DNA of 64,000 nucleotides from positions 10,509-74,508 of the forward strand of contig CAMLSD010000010.1 of NCBI GenBank assembly GCA_946482595.1. The letters run 5' to 3'. Both the position numbers and the translations under genes were made by a program. The stretch comes from an uncultured Comamonadaceae bacterium. Lineage in GTDB: Bacteria; Pseudomonadota; Gammaproteobacteria; Burkholderiales; Burkholderiaceae. The notes beneath the pieces are model-generated. The model was not told the origin of the DNA. It saw only the letters and a program-made list of their open reading frames with translations, and did not search any database. Each line of letters opens with the position of its first letter. The stretch's first letter is position 1. Below are positions 52,699 through 62,600 of this stretch, piece after piece.

Positions 52699-54717
52699 TC
52701 AACCGGCCTCGGTCCGGGCGCGCTCGCGCCAGAAGGCGGTGTCGATCAACTGGGTGGCACCGGTGCGCTCGTTGACCAGCCAGAACTGGCGGCCGTCCGG
52801 GCTGATGCGGGTGACCTCGCCGGCGTGCCGGCCGGCCACCACACGCAGGCCCAGCGCATTGGCCGGGAAGTCCGCCTGCCGGGCCAGCGTGAGCAGCGGG
52901 CGGGCGTCGCGCGTGTCGCCGGCCAGCCGCAGCCGGTGGGCAATGGCGGCGAGCAGCGGATTGGCGAGGTCGGCGGGTGACAGATAGACCACCACCTTGC
53001 ACTGCGCACGGCTCAGCGCCACGTTGATCAGGCGGCTGGCCTCCTCGGTCTGCAGGAAGGGCTGTGCGCCATCGGCGGGATCGAACAGCACGACCGGCGC
53101 CTCGCTGCCCTGGGCGCGATGCACCGTGCTGACCTTCACCGTGTCGCCCAGGCCATGCTCGCGCAGCCGCTGCCGGATCAAGGCCCGCTGGGCCCGAAAC
53201 GGCGTCAGCACGACCAGCTCATGCGGCTGCCACTCGCCCTGGGCGAGCGCCTGCGCCACGAGCGTGGCGATGGCGTTTGCCGACTCATGGCGCACCGGAC
53301 CGCGCTCATGCACCGACCAGCCGCCGTCGCGCGTGACCGCCTGCACCACCACATGGGTTGCCGCATCGATGTCGCCCAGCCGTCGTGCGCGGGCTGCCTG
53401 CCAGGCGGGCGCCGTTCGCTCGTCATCGGCCACCCGCAGGGCACCGTCGTAGAAGAGGTGGCTCACGAGGTCGCAGATCGGCCCGGCCATGCGCGACTGT
53501 TCGTCGAGCAGCGCCACCGAAGGCCCGCCGGCAGGGCGGTGCGCAAACGGTGAGCGGCCAAGCCACCGCCGCGCAGGCGCCTGCGGGCTGCGCTGCACGG
53601 CCGAGAGTTGCTGCGGGTCGCCCGCAAACAGCCAGGCCCGGCCCAGCGGCATCAGCGCCAGCGCATGGGCCAGGCTGACCTGGCTGGCCTCGTCGAAGAC
53701 CAGCAGGTCGAACGGGGGCGTGCTGCCGCTGCCCAGTTGCCGCAGCGTCCTGAGCGTGAAGGCGGCGCGGGTCGTGGTCATGCTGGCCAGGCGGCAGCTG
53801 CGCAGCACCTGCAGCGAGGCGCTGCGCACCCGTTCGCGCAGCGCACCCACGCGGTCGGACCACCGCTTCAGCGCTGCCGCGTCGCGCGTGGCCGGCCGTG
53901 CCGCCTCGGCCCGGGCCAGCTCGGTGATCAGGCCCAGGTCGCTGGCGGGGATCAGGTGCTCGCGACCGGCATAGGCCGCGGCATCGAACCGGGTGCCCAG
54001 CCGCTGCACGGCGGTGCGCCAGACGCTCCGGCGACCCTTGTGCAAGGCCTTGTCGACGGCCACCGTGGCCAGGTCGACGGCGTGGTTCGTGGTCGACAGC
54101 AGCAGCACCCGCGTGTCGGGTCGCTGGTCGAGGTATTCGGCCAGCATCACGCCCAGCGTGGTGGTCTTGCCGGTGCCGGGCGGCCCCCACAGCCAGCCGC
54201 ATCGCTGGGTCACCAGCGACAGCGCTGCGCGCTGGGCGGGCCGCAGCCATTGGAAGGGCTCGCCGGTGAGCGGCTCGCTGCCAGGCAGCGGTTCGGCCCG
54301 GCTCAGCGCCGGCAGGCAGGCCAGGGCCTGCTCGGCCCAGGGGGTGTCCCACCAGGCGTCGGCCACCGCCTTCAGGTAGCGCGTGGGGTAGATGCGGATC
54401 AGGTGGTCGGGCCCGGGTGGCGGTGCGCTGGCGTCCTGCAGCACGAGCTGGTCGTCCTCGGCCAGCACGGCCAGGACACTCGCACCCCCCTTGACCGGCG
54501 CGGCCCACCAGGCACTGGCGCCATCCAGGCTGTCGTCGAGCAAGGCCTGCGCGCTGGCCTGCCCGGGGCGCAGGCCCTGCGCGTGTAGATGGCCCGGCGC
54601 CAGCGTCACGCGCCACAGCGGGCCGTCACGCTCGGTGTGCAGCACCTTGAAGTCGAAAAATTCGGGTGTGGCTGCAAGCTCGGCGTCGAGTGCAGCGCGC
54701 ACGTCGGCAAGGGACAT
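52699..54717 (-). CDS. Upf1-like superfamily 1 DNA/RNA helicase
   Basis: Protein of 672 aa. Motifs in order: Q-like LRPAQRAALSLV, Walker A WGPPGTGKTTTLGVML near residues 180-195, LLLSTTNHAVD, Walker B LLVFDEASQVSLAHAL, FAGDPQQLSAV, VVLTPFRAQRALIRQRL, and STVHRAQGSEAPVVLFDPAD with RLINVALSRAQ. The N-terminal 150 residues carry no domain I recognise. The C-terminal 45 residues (VVAGRHAGEVTRISPDGRQFW) resemble a small beta-barrel. The general AAA_11/AAA_12 type is found in cellular and in defence-associated helicases; no partner gene is adjacent. Confidence 0.85.
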   Translation of the reverse strand: MSLADVRAALDAELAATPEFFDFKVLHTERDGPLWRVTLAPGHLHAQGLRPGQASAQALLDDSLDGASAWWAAPVKGGASVLAVLAEDDQLVLQDASAPPPGPDHLIRIYPTRYLKAVADAWWDTPWAEQALACLPALSRAEPLPGSEPLTGEPFQWLRPAQRAALSLVTQRCGWLWGPPGTGKTTTLGVMLAEYLDQRPDTRVLLLSTTNHAVDLATVAVDKALHKGRRSVWRTAVQRLGTRFDAAAYAGREHLIPASDLGLITELARAEAARPATRDAAALKRWSDRVGALRERVRSASLQVLRSCRLASMTTTRAAFTLRTLRQLGSGSTPPFDLLVFDEASQVSLAHALALMPLGRAWLFAGDPQQLSAVQRSPQAPARRWLGRSPFAHRPAGGPSVALLDEQSRMAGPICDLVSHLFYDGALRVADDERTAPAWQAARARRLGDIDAATHVVVQAVTRDGGWSVHERGPVRHESANAIATLVAQALAQGEWQPHELVVLTPFRAQRALIRQRLREHGLGDTVKVSTVHRAQGSEAPVVLFDPADGAQPFLQTEEASRLINVALSRAQCKVVVYLSPADLANPLLAAIAHRLRLAGDTRDARPLLTLARQADFPANALGLRVVAGRHAGEVTRISPDGRQFWLVNERTGATQLIDTAFWRERARTEAG

Positions 54718-54781
54718 GGTGAGGGCAAGGGGCGTCGTGGCACGAAGCGCGGCACTATAGCCGTGCCTCGGCGCGGCGGCC

Positions 54782-56620
54782 TCAGCCTGGGGCTTCCAGC
54801 GCCGCCGGTGCGGCCGCCGCCCGGGCGCGGCGTGCGCAACCCTTGCCGTCCTGCTTGCCGGCATACATGGCTGCGTCGGCCAGCTTGAGCAAGGCGACCG
54901 GGTCGCTGTCGTCCACCGGCGCGAGCGCATAGCCCACCGTCAGCCCCACGGTGCAGGTGTGCTGGCGCAGCTGGAACGGGCGGCGGAACGACTCCACCCA
55001 TTGCAGGGCCGATTCATGGGCACGGTCCTCGCTGGGCAGGCCCGGAAGCATCACGACGAACTCGTCGCCGCCGAGCCGGCTCACCAGGTCGCTCGTGCGC
55101 ACGCTGTCGCGCAACCGCCGGGCCACCGCCACCAGCAGCTCGTCGCCCACGTCATGGCCGAACTGGTCGTTCACCGGCTTGAAGCCGTCGAGGTCGAGCA
55201 TGTAGACGGCCAGCAGGTGGCCGGGGCGGGCGGCGGGCAGCGCGGCGCTGAGGGCGGCCTGCAGGCCGCGCCGATTGGGCAGACCGGTCAGCGGGTCGGT
55301 GTGCGCGAGTGAGCGCAGCGCGTCATGTTCGAGTGCGGCCTGCCGCGCGGCGGACTGCACCGCACGCATGCGCAGGCCCACCACCCGCATGAAGATCAGC
55401 ATGTCCAGCGTGGCACCGATCTGGAAGGAATGCAGCGTCCACGGCGTCACCGCGACTGCGCCGTTGATCATCGCCACCATCACCGCCGTGGCGACGAAGT
55501 ACACCGCCCAGGCGACCACGAAGCTCGCGCCGATCTCGTCACCGCGGCGCGTGCGCGCAATCGCACCCGGCAGCCCCACCAGGGCGGGCACCGGGCCGAG
55601 CAGGCTCACCAGCGGGTTGATCAGCCGCTCGCCGATCAGCCCCAGCGCATAGAGCGCGGCCAGCACGACACAGGTCAGCGCGCCCAGCCGCATGAAACGG
55701 CTGAACCGGCTGGCGCGGCCGTCGGGCCCGGGCTCACCCAGCACATGCTCGATGAACAGGAAGGAGCCGCAGGTGGCAGCCAATGCGGCCAGGCCACCGC
55801 TGTGATGTTCCATCCACAGGTTGCCCGGCCAGAGGTACTGGGCACCCACGCCGAACTGGTAGACCGAAAACCACAGGCTGCCGGTGACGAGCAGTGCGTA
55901 CTTGGCAAACAGCTTCTCGCGCAGGCTGGTCCACTGCACCAGGCTGTAGAGCACCAGGAACAGGCCCAGCCCGCCGAGCACGCCCTGCAGCATCTGCTCG
56001 TTCAGTGCACTGCGATGAAAGTCCGCCGGCCGCCGCAAGGTGATGGGCAGGACCATCGCGCCGGTCGTCTCGACCCGGATCAGCACCACGTGGCGCGCGC
56101 CGGCACGCAGCGGCAGCGCCACCGCATGCTCGCGGCTGGCCAGCGGCCGCTCGCTGACCGGCACGCGGGCGCCCAGGGCCGTGTGCTGCAGCCAGGTGAA
56201 GCGGTCGCCGTCGGCCACGGCCAGGTGCACGTCGAGCTGGCGCAGCGGCGCATAGTCGATGTCGAGGATCCAGTGGTTGTCGGTGGTGGTGGTGCCAGCC
56301 GGGCCCTGCAGGTCGAAGCGCAGCCACACGGCCGACTTGCGCAGGCCCAGGGTGCCCGCTGCGCCGGTGGGCGGCGTGAACTGGCCGGCCGCAGCCAGAG
56401 CCTCGTCGGCGCTGAGCCGCGCGGCGCCTTCGCTCAGCAGGGTCAGCGCCGGCCAGATGTCCACACGCAGGGCGGTGCTGTCCAGCGAGACGATGGCCGG
56501 CGGCGTGGCGGCCGCCGCGGACGGACTGCCCCAAGGCGCCCCGACCATGCCCAGCAAGCCCAGGAACAGGAGGGCCGCGCGCAGGGCGCGCTGAACGACG
56601 GCAAGGAGGCGGTACTGCAT
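54782..56620 (-). CDS. 7TMR-DISM diguanylate cyclase
   Basis: Inner-membrane c-di-GMP synthase of 612 aa. A signal/TM segment is at 12-38, followed by a periplasmic 7TMR-DISMED2-type ligand domain at about 45-190. Seven TM helices (about 205-400) follow, then a short helix and a C-terminal GGDEF domain (LTGLPNRRGLQAALSAAL, LDLDGFKPVNDQFGHDVGDELL, SRLGGDEFVVML). An RTSD inhibitory site lies five residues before GGDEF. The gene is divergent from the thiolase; the 204 bp between them hold no recognised gene. Confidence 0.92.
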   Translation of the reverse strand: MQYRLLAVVQRALRAALLFLGLLGMVGAPWGSPSAAAATPPAIVSLDSTALRVDIWPALTLLSEGAARLSADEALAAAGQFTPPTGAAGTLGLRKSAVWLRFDLQGPAGTTTTDNHWILDIDYAPLRQLDVHLAVADGDRFTWLQHTALGARVPVSERPLASREHAVALPLRAGARHVVLIRVETTGAMVLPITLRRPADFHRSALNEQMLQGVLGGLGLFLVLYSLVQWTSLREKLFAKYALLVTGSLWFSVYQFGVGAQYLWPGNLWMEHHSGGLAALAATCGSFLFIEHVLGEPGPDGRASRFSRFMRLGALTCVVLAALYALGLIGERLINPLVSLLGPVPALVGLPGAIARTRRGDEIGASFVVAWAVYFVATAVMVAMINGAVAVTPWTLHSFQIGATLDMLIFMRVVGLRMRAVQSAARQAALEHDALRSLAHTDPLTGLPNRRGLQAALSAALPAARPGHLLAVYMLDLDGFKPVNDQFGHDVGDELLVAVARRLRDSVRTSDLVSRLGGDEFVVMLPGLPSEDRAHESALQWVESFRRPFQLRQHTCTVGLTVGYALAPVDDSDPVALLKLADAAMYAGKQDGKGCARRARAAAAPAALEAPG

Positions 56621-56824
56621 GGACCTCGGGGGCGGGATGGCAGGCGGGGTGCCCGCGGATTATCGGCGGTATGCACAGGTCGTGCCCATGCGGGTGCCTG
56701 CCGATGCACGGGTTGGCGCCGACGCGCATGATGGAGATCGCACGACACCTTGATAAATGTCAACGAACACCCGCTCGAGCCGACATTTGCCACACTGCCG
56801 CCTTGCACCGAACCAGGACCCGAC

Positions 56825-58000
56825 ATGAACCACCCTGTGATCGTCGATGCCGTGCGCACGGCCTTTGGCAAGCGCAATGGCGCCCTGCGCGAGACCCGCC
56901 CCGACAGCCTGCTGGCCTTTGCCGTGGACGCGCTGCTGCAGCGCAGCGGTGCACCGGCGGCGCAGGTCGACGACCTGATCGCCGGATGCGTGAGCCAGGC
57001 CGGTGAACAGGGCGCCAACGTCGCCCGGCTGGCGGTGCTGCTCAGCGGCCTGCCCACCCGTGTGGCCGGGGTGACGCTCAACCGCATGTGCGGCTCCAGC
57101 CAGCAGGCGGTGCATTTTGCGGCCCAGGCCATTGCCGCAGGCGATGCGCGCTATGTGATTGCCGGCGGTGTCGAGAGCATGAGCCGCGTGCCGATGTTCC
57201 TGGACGTGACGTTGGGCCGCTTCGACTTCACCGGGTTCGAGGCGCTGAACCCTGCGCTGCTTGAGCGCCATGCGCTGATCCATCAGGTCGAGAGTGCCGA
57301 ACGGGTGGCCGAACACTGGCAGATCAGCCGCGCCGAGTGCGACGAGTTCGCGATGCACAGCCATCGTCGTGCCCATGCGGCGATGCAGCAGGGGCATCAC
57401 CGTGAGATCCTGGCCACGCCTGGGCTCGATGCACAGGGCCAGGCACTCATGCTCACACACGACGAAGGCATTCGTGCGGTGATCGACGCGGCGCGCATCG
57501 CCGCCATGAACCCGGTGTCCCGCGCGCCCGGTGCCGGCGTGGTGACGGCAGCCAACGCGAGCCAGATCTCCGACGGTGCCTCGGCCGTGTTGCTGGCCGA
57601 TGAGGCCACGGCGCGCGCCGACGGGCTGGTGCCCAAGGCGCGCTTCCGCGCCCGTGTGGCCCTCGGCTCCGACCCGGTGATGCAGCTCGATGGCGTGATC
57701 CCCGCCACGCATGAGGCCCTGAAGCGCGCCGGCGTGTCGGTCGCCGACCTCGACTGGATCGAAGTCAACGAGGCCTTCGCCAGCGTGGCACTGTGCTGGG
57801 CCCGCGAGTTCAAGCCCGACATGGACAAGCTCAACCCCTGGGGCGGCGCGATCGCGCATGGCCACCCGCTGGGGGCCACCGGCGCCGCGTTGATGGGCAA
57901 GATGCTGTACGGGCTGCAGTCCACCGGCGGCACGCTGGGCCTGCAGGTGATGTGCATCGGCCATGGCATGGCCACGGCCACGGTCATCGAGCGCGTCTGA
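56825..58000 (+). CDS. Acetyl-CoA C-acyltransferase (thiolase)
   Basis: Thiolase of 391 aa. The active-site residues are Cys89 in NRMCGSS, His in [14 protein letters not shown] and Cys in VMCIGHGM (family usually CIGGGM). The N-terminal [17 protein letters not shown] and central [12 protein letters not shown] are typical. It may work in acetoacetyl-CoA synthesis or fatty acid beta-oxidation. No beta-oxidation partners are adjacent. ATG 56825 has AGGA at 6-nt spacing. Confidence 0.92.
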   Translation: MNHPVIVDAVRTAFGKRNGALRETRPDSLLAFAVDALLQRSGAPAAQVDDLIAGCVSQAGEQGANVARLAVLLSGLPTRVAGVTLNRMCGSSQQAVHFAAQAIAAGDARYVIAGGVESMSRVPMFLDVTLGRFDFTGFEALNPALLERHALIHQVESAERVAEHWQISRAECDEFAMHSHRRAHAAMQQGHHREILATPGLDAQGQALMLTHDEGIRAVIDAARIAAMNPVSRAPGAGVVTAANASQISDGASAVLLADEATARADGLVPKARFRARVALGSDPVMQLDGVIPATHEALKRAGVSVADLDWIEVNEAFASVALCWAREFKPDMDKLNPWGGAIAHGHPLGATGAALMGKMLYGLQSTGGTLGLQVMCIGHGMATATVIERV

Positions 58001-58027
58001 GTGCGCAGCCCACGGCACAATCGCCGC

Positions 58028-58885
58028 ATGAACACCACCGCCGACCGTCGCTACCACTTCATCACCGGCCTGCCGCGTTCGGGCTCCACGTTGCTGGCCG
58101 CATTGCTGCGTCAGAACCCGCGCTTCCATGCCGGCATGACCAGCCCGGTGGGCACGCTGTTTCGCGGGCTGGTCAATCAGTTGGGTGCGGGCAGCGAGTT
58201 CGGTCCGGTGGTCACCAAGGCCCAGCGCTGCCGGCTGGCCCGGGGTCTGTTCGACAGCTACTACGCCGATGGGCCGGACCGCGAGGTGATCTTCGACACC
58301 AACCGCATGTGGGCGGCGCAGATGCCGGCGCTGATGGAGATGTTCCCCGGGGCCAGGCTCATCGCCTGCGTGCGCAATGTGGCCTGGGTGATGGACAGCA
58401 TCGAGAGGCGCTTCCGTGCCAATCCGTTCGAGACCACGCGCCTGTTCAACGACGACAGCGAGCGCAACACGGTCTACAGCCGGGTCGAGACCCTCGCGCA
58501 GCGCAACCGGCTGGTGGGTTATCCATGGACGGCGCTGAAGGAAGCCTTTTATGGCGAACATGCGAGTTCGCTGCTGGTGGTCGATTACGACCTGCTGGCC
58601 CAGGTGCCGGACAAGGTGATGCCGTTGATCTATCAGTTCATCGGCGAGCCGGCATTTGCGCATGATTTCGACCAGGTCGAATACGACGCGCCCGAATTCG
58701 ATGAGGCGCTGGGTCTGCACGGATTGCACAAGGTGCGCCAGCGCGTGGCCATCGAGCGGCGTGAAACCGTGCTGCCGCCGGATCTGTTCGATCAGTACAG
58801 CAAACTGTCGTTCTGGCTCGATGCGCGTGGCAGTCGGGCCAATGTGATCTCGGTGAAACCCGGTGCGGCGGCCAGTGCGCCGTGA
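58028..58885 (+). CDS. PAPS-dependent sulfotransferase
   Basis: Sulfotransferase-fold protein of 285 aa. The 5'-phosphosulfate loop reads ITGLPRSGSTLLAALL at residues 10-25, and the 3'-phosphate motif is seen in ACVRNVAWVMDSIERRF. Members transfer sulfate from PAPS to hydroxyl or amino groups of sugars, proteins or small molecules. The substrate cannot be predicted. It lies 28 bp after the thiolase stop and upstream of an APS kinase gene that makes its co-substrate. Confidence 0.85.
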   Translation: MNTTADRRYHFITGLPRSGSTLLAALLRQNPRFHAGMTSPVGTLFRGLVNQLGAGSEFGPVVTKAQRCRLARGLFDSYYADGPDREVIFDTNRMWAAQMPALMEMFPGARLIACVRNVAWVMDSIERRFRANPFETTRLFNDDSERNTVYSRVETLAQRNRLVGYPWTALKEAFYGEHASSLLVVDYDLLAQVPDKVMPLIYQFIGEPAFAHDFDQVEYDAPEFDEALGLHGLHKVRQRVAIERRETVLPPDLFDQYSKLSFWLDARGSRANVISVKPGAAASAP

Positions 58886-59043
58886 AGGCCGGGCCGGCAT
58901 GCGGACCGGCACGCGGTATTTCTGCGCGAATTGAGGGTTATTCCGAGCGTATTCGGGCAATACGGGCGGATTGTGGCCCGTAAACTCGCCAGACACTTGG
59001 CATTCCGCCAGCGGATGCCCATGTTCACTGAAACCCTCATTTG

Positions 59044-59577
59044 ATGCCGTCTTCCGCTGCCCCATTGCCCCGGTGCTTCTGGTTCACCGGCTTCCCGGCT
59101 GCGGGCAAGACGACCCTGGCCCGCGCACTGCACGAAGGTCTGCGCGCGCTGGGACGGCCCAGCACCGTGCTGGACGGCGACGAGCTGCGCCGCGGGCTGT
59201 GTGCGGACCTCGGACTGAGCGACGCCGACCGCCGCGAGAACATCCGCCGTGCCGGTGAAGTGGCCCGGCTGATGGCCGACGCCGGGCTCATCGTCATCTG
59301 CGCCTTCGTTTCACCCTTCCAGGCCGACCGTGCACGGGTGCGTGCGCTGTTCCCCCCCGGCGAGTTCGTCGAGGTGCATGTGAACACCCCGCTGGCCACC
59401 TGCATCGAGCGTGACCCCAAGGGCCTGTATGCCCGGGCCCGAGCCGGCACGCTGCAGGGCTTGACTGGCCTGGACGGCCTCTACGAGCCGCCCACCGAAG
59501 CCGAACTCACCGTGGACACCAGCCGCGAGTCCGTCGACGAGATCGTCGGGCGGCTCTGCCAGCGTTTGTCCCCCTGA
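59044..59577 (+). CDS. cysC: Adenylylsulfate kinase
   Basis: APS kinase of 177 aa producing PAPS. P-loop GFPAAGKTT at residues 16-24, LDGDELRRGL, DRRENIRRAGEVARLM, the phosphate-accepting Ser region FVSPFQADR, and KGLYARARAGTLQGLTG of the lid, all canonical. ATG 59044 (TTG 59041 precedes it) has no obvious ribosome site. A cysD/cysN pair is not visible. It is placed between a sulfotransferase and a giant surface-protein gene, not in an assimilation operon. Confidence 0.92.
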   Translation: MPSSAAPLPRCFWFTGFPAAGKTTLARALHEGLRALGRPSTVLDGDELRRGLCADLGLSDADRRENIRRAGEVARLMADAGLIVICAFVSPFQADRARVRALFPPGEFVEVHVNTPLATCIERDPKGLYARARAGTLQGLTGLDGLYEPPTEAELTVDTSRESVDEIVGRLCQRLSP

Positions 59578-59584
59578 CCCACAA

Positions 59585-59601
59585 GACGCGAGCATCGCGT
59601 C
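59585..59601 (+). other. Perfect hairpin between cysC and the giant-protein gene
   Basis: GACGCGA (59585-59591), loop GCA, TCGCGTC (59595-59601). It lies 7 bp after the cysC stop and ahead of the AGGAG (59615-59619) that serves ATG 59626. No U-tract follows. It could attenuate or stabilise the downstream transcript. Confidence 0.35.
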
Positions 59602-59625
59602 AGCACACCCCTCAAGGAGCCTGCC

Positions 59626-62600
59626 ATGTCCGACCTCCAGACCCAGAGCGCGGACAGCCGCGTTGTTGTTTTCGTGGACAGTCGCGTCGAAGACGCGGGC
59701 CAGTTGATCGAGCAGCTCCCGGCCGGGGCCGAGGTGGTCTGGCTGGACCCGGCGCAGGACGGTCTCGCCCAGATGGCGGCCGCACTGGGGACCCAGGGCG
59801 ATGTGGCGGCAGTGCACGTGCTGGCGCACGGCCACGAAGGGCAGCTCTGGCTGGGCAACACCTTCGTGGACAACCAGTCGCTGGCGGCCCAGGGTGAGGC
59901 GCTGGCGGCGATCGGCCAGGGGCTCACCGGCGACGGTGATCTGCTGCTGTACGCCTGCAACACCGCGGGCGGTGAGGCCGGTGCGCAGTTCGTGGCGAGC
60001 CTGGCCGAACTGACCGGGGCCGACGTGGCGGCCAGCGACGATCGCACCGGCAGCGGGGGCGACTGGGCGCTGGAGATCACCACCGGCGAAGTGCAGGCCC
60101 GGCCGGTGCTGGATGGCGAGGCACTGGCCGCCTACGGCCACGACCTGGCCACGCTGACCGTCACGACCAATGCCGACAGCGGAGCCGGGTCGCTGCGAGC
60201 GGCAATCACCGCGGCAATAGCCGGCGACACGATCACCTTCAACGCGGGCATGACGGTGGCGCTGAGCTCGCTGGCGTCCGGCGACTCGCTGCTGCTGATC
60301 AACAAGAACCTCACGATCGACGGCGACCTCGACAACAACGGCACGGCCGATGTGACGCTGGACGGGCAGTACAACGGCCGGGTGCTGGAGATCTCCAGCG
60401 GGACGGTGGTGCTCGATGGCCTGGAGATCGTCAATGGTCTGGTGTCGGGAGACGGTGGCGGCTACAACGGGCGGAACGCCGGTGCTGCCCTCGGTGCGGG
60501 CCTGAGGGTCGGGAACGCGTCGACCGACGTCACGCTGCTGTCCTCCGTGATTTCCAACAATCGGGCCGCGGGCGGCGGTGGTGGTGGGAGTGGGTCTGGC
60601 TATTCCTATGGCGGGGGCGGTGGCGGTGGTACGGCCGGCAAGGGCGGTGGCGATGGTGGTGCCTACGCCGCCGGCTATCCCGGGTCCCCGGGTGGTGGCG
60701 GTGTGGGCGGCATGGGCGGTATCTACAACACTGCGGCCCAGGCCGGCAAGGGCGGCAGCACGGCTGGCGGTGCGGGGGGCAGTGCCGCGGGCGGGTTCGT
60801 CGCAGGCGGCGCGGGCGCGACCGCCGGCCCGGGCGGCGGGAACTCGATCGGCGGGGGCGGCGGGGGCGCGGGTGCTTCGTACGGAGCCACCGGCGGCCAT
60901 GGTGGCGCGGCGGCGGGCGGGGTTTATGTCGGTGCCGGGTCCACGCTGAGAATCGCCGATTCGACGGTCTCGAACAACTGGGGCGCGGGTGGGGGTGGGG
61001 GCGGTGGCTACTCGGACACCGGCGGCAATGGGGGTTCCGGCGCCGGCGGTATCCTGGTGGCGGGCAGCCTGCTGTACGACAACACCACCGTCACCTTCTC
61101 CGGCAATTCGGGGGCGGGCGGCACGGGCGGTGGCTCGACCGGCACGCCCGGGAGCAACGGCGCCAGCGTGACCAACACGGGGACGACCGGCGCCGGGACG
61201 ATCGACGCGAACTGGTCGAACGACAGTACCCCGCCCACCATCACCAGCGTCAGCTCCATCGCCATCGACGGCACCTACAACATCGGCGACGCCATCTCGA
61301 TCCAGGTGAACTTCAGCGAGGTGGTGACCGTCACCGGCACCCCGCAGCTCACGCTGGAGACCGGCGGCATCGACCGGGTGGTCGACTACGTCACGGGCAC
61401 GGGCAGCAGCACGCTCACCTTCCTCTACACCGTGCAGGCCGGTGACGTCAGCGGCGACCTCGACTACACCAGCACCACGGCGCTGGCCCTCAACGGCGGC
61501 ACCATCCAGGACGGCGCCGGCAACAACGCCACACTCACCCTGGCCAGCCCCGGGGCGGCCAACTCGCTGGGCGCCAGCAAGAACCTGGTGATCGACGGTG
61601 TGGCACCGGTGGTCACCAACGCCAACATCTCGATCTCGGGCGCCAGCGGCACCGGCGGGGCCTACCGCATCGGCGACACCATCACCGCCACCTGGAACAA
61701 CACCGCCGGCGGCGACAACAACACCGACATCGCCGGCGTCACCATGGACTTCAGCGCCTTCGGCGGCGGCGCGGCCGTGGCGGCGACCAACTCGTCGGGC
61801 ACCTGGACGGCCACCTACACCCTCGTGGGCGGCGCCATCGACACCACCGGCCTGAACGTCTGGGTCACCGCCACCGACAACGCCGGCAACGGCACCATCA
61901 CCGCCGACACCACCGGCGCCACCGTCGACAACGTCGCCCCGACCGTCACCAACGGCAACATCTCGATCTCCGGCGCCAGCGGCACCGGCGGCGCGTTCAG
62001 GATCGGCGACACCGTCACCGCCACCTGGAACAACACCGCCGGCGGCGACAACAACGCCGACACCCTCAGCGCCGTCACCGCCGACTTCAGCCAGTTCGGC
62101 GGTGGTGCCGCCGTGACGGCCACCAATTCAGCGGGCGTCTGGACGGCCACCTACACCCTCGTGGCCGGTGCCATCGACGCGGCCAACCGCAACGTCAGCT
62201 TCACCGCCACCGACAACGCCGGCAACACCACCACCACCGCCGACACCACCAACGCCACCGTCGACAGCGTGGCCCCGACCGTCACCGACGGCAACATCGC
62301 CCTGTCCGGCGCCAGCGGGGCCGGCGGCACGTTCATCAGCGGCGACACCGTCACCGTCACCTGGAACAACACCGCCGGCGGCGACAACAACGCCGACACC
62401 CTCAGCGCCGTCAGCGTCGACTTCAGCCAGTTCGGCGGCGGCGCCGCCGTGGCCGCCACCAACTCGGCCGGCACCTGGACCGCCACCTACATCCTGACCG
62501 CCGGCGCCCTGGACACCACGAACCGCAACGCCTCGGTCACCGTCACCGACAACGCCGGCAACACCGTCACCACGGCCGACACATCGAATGCCAGTGTGGA

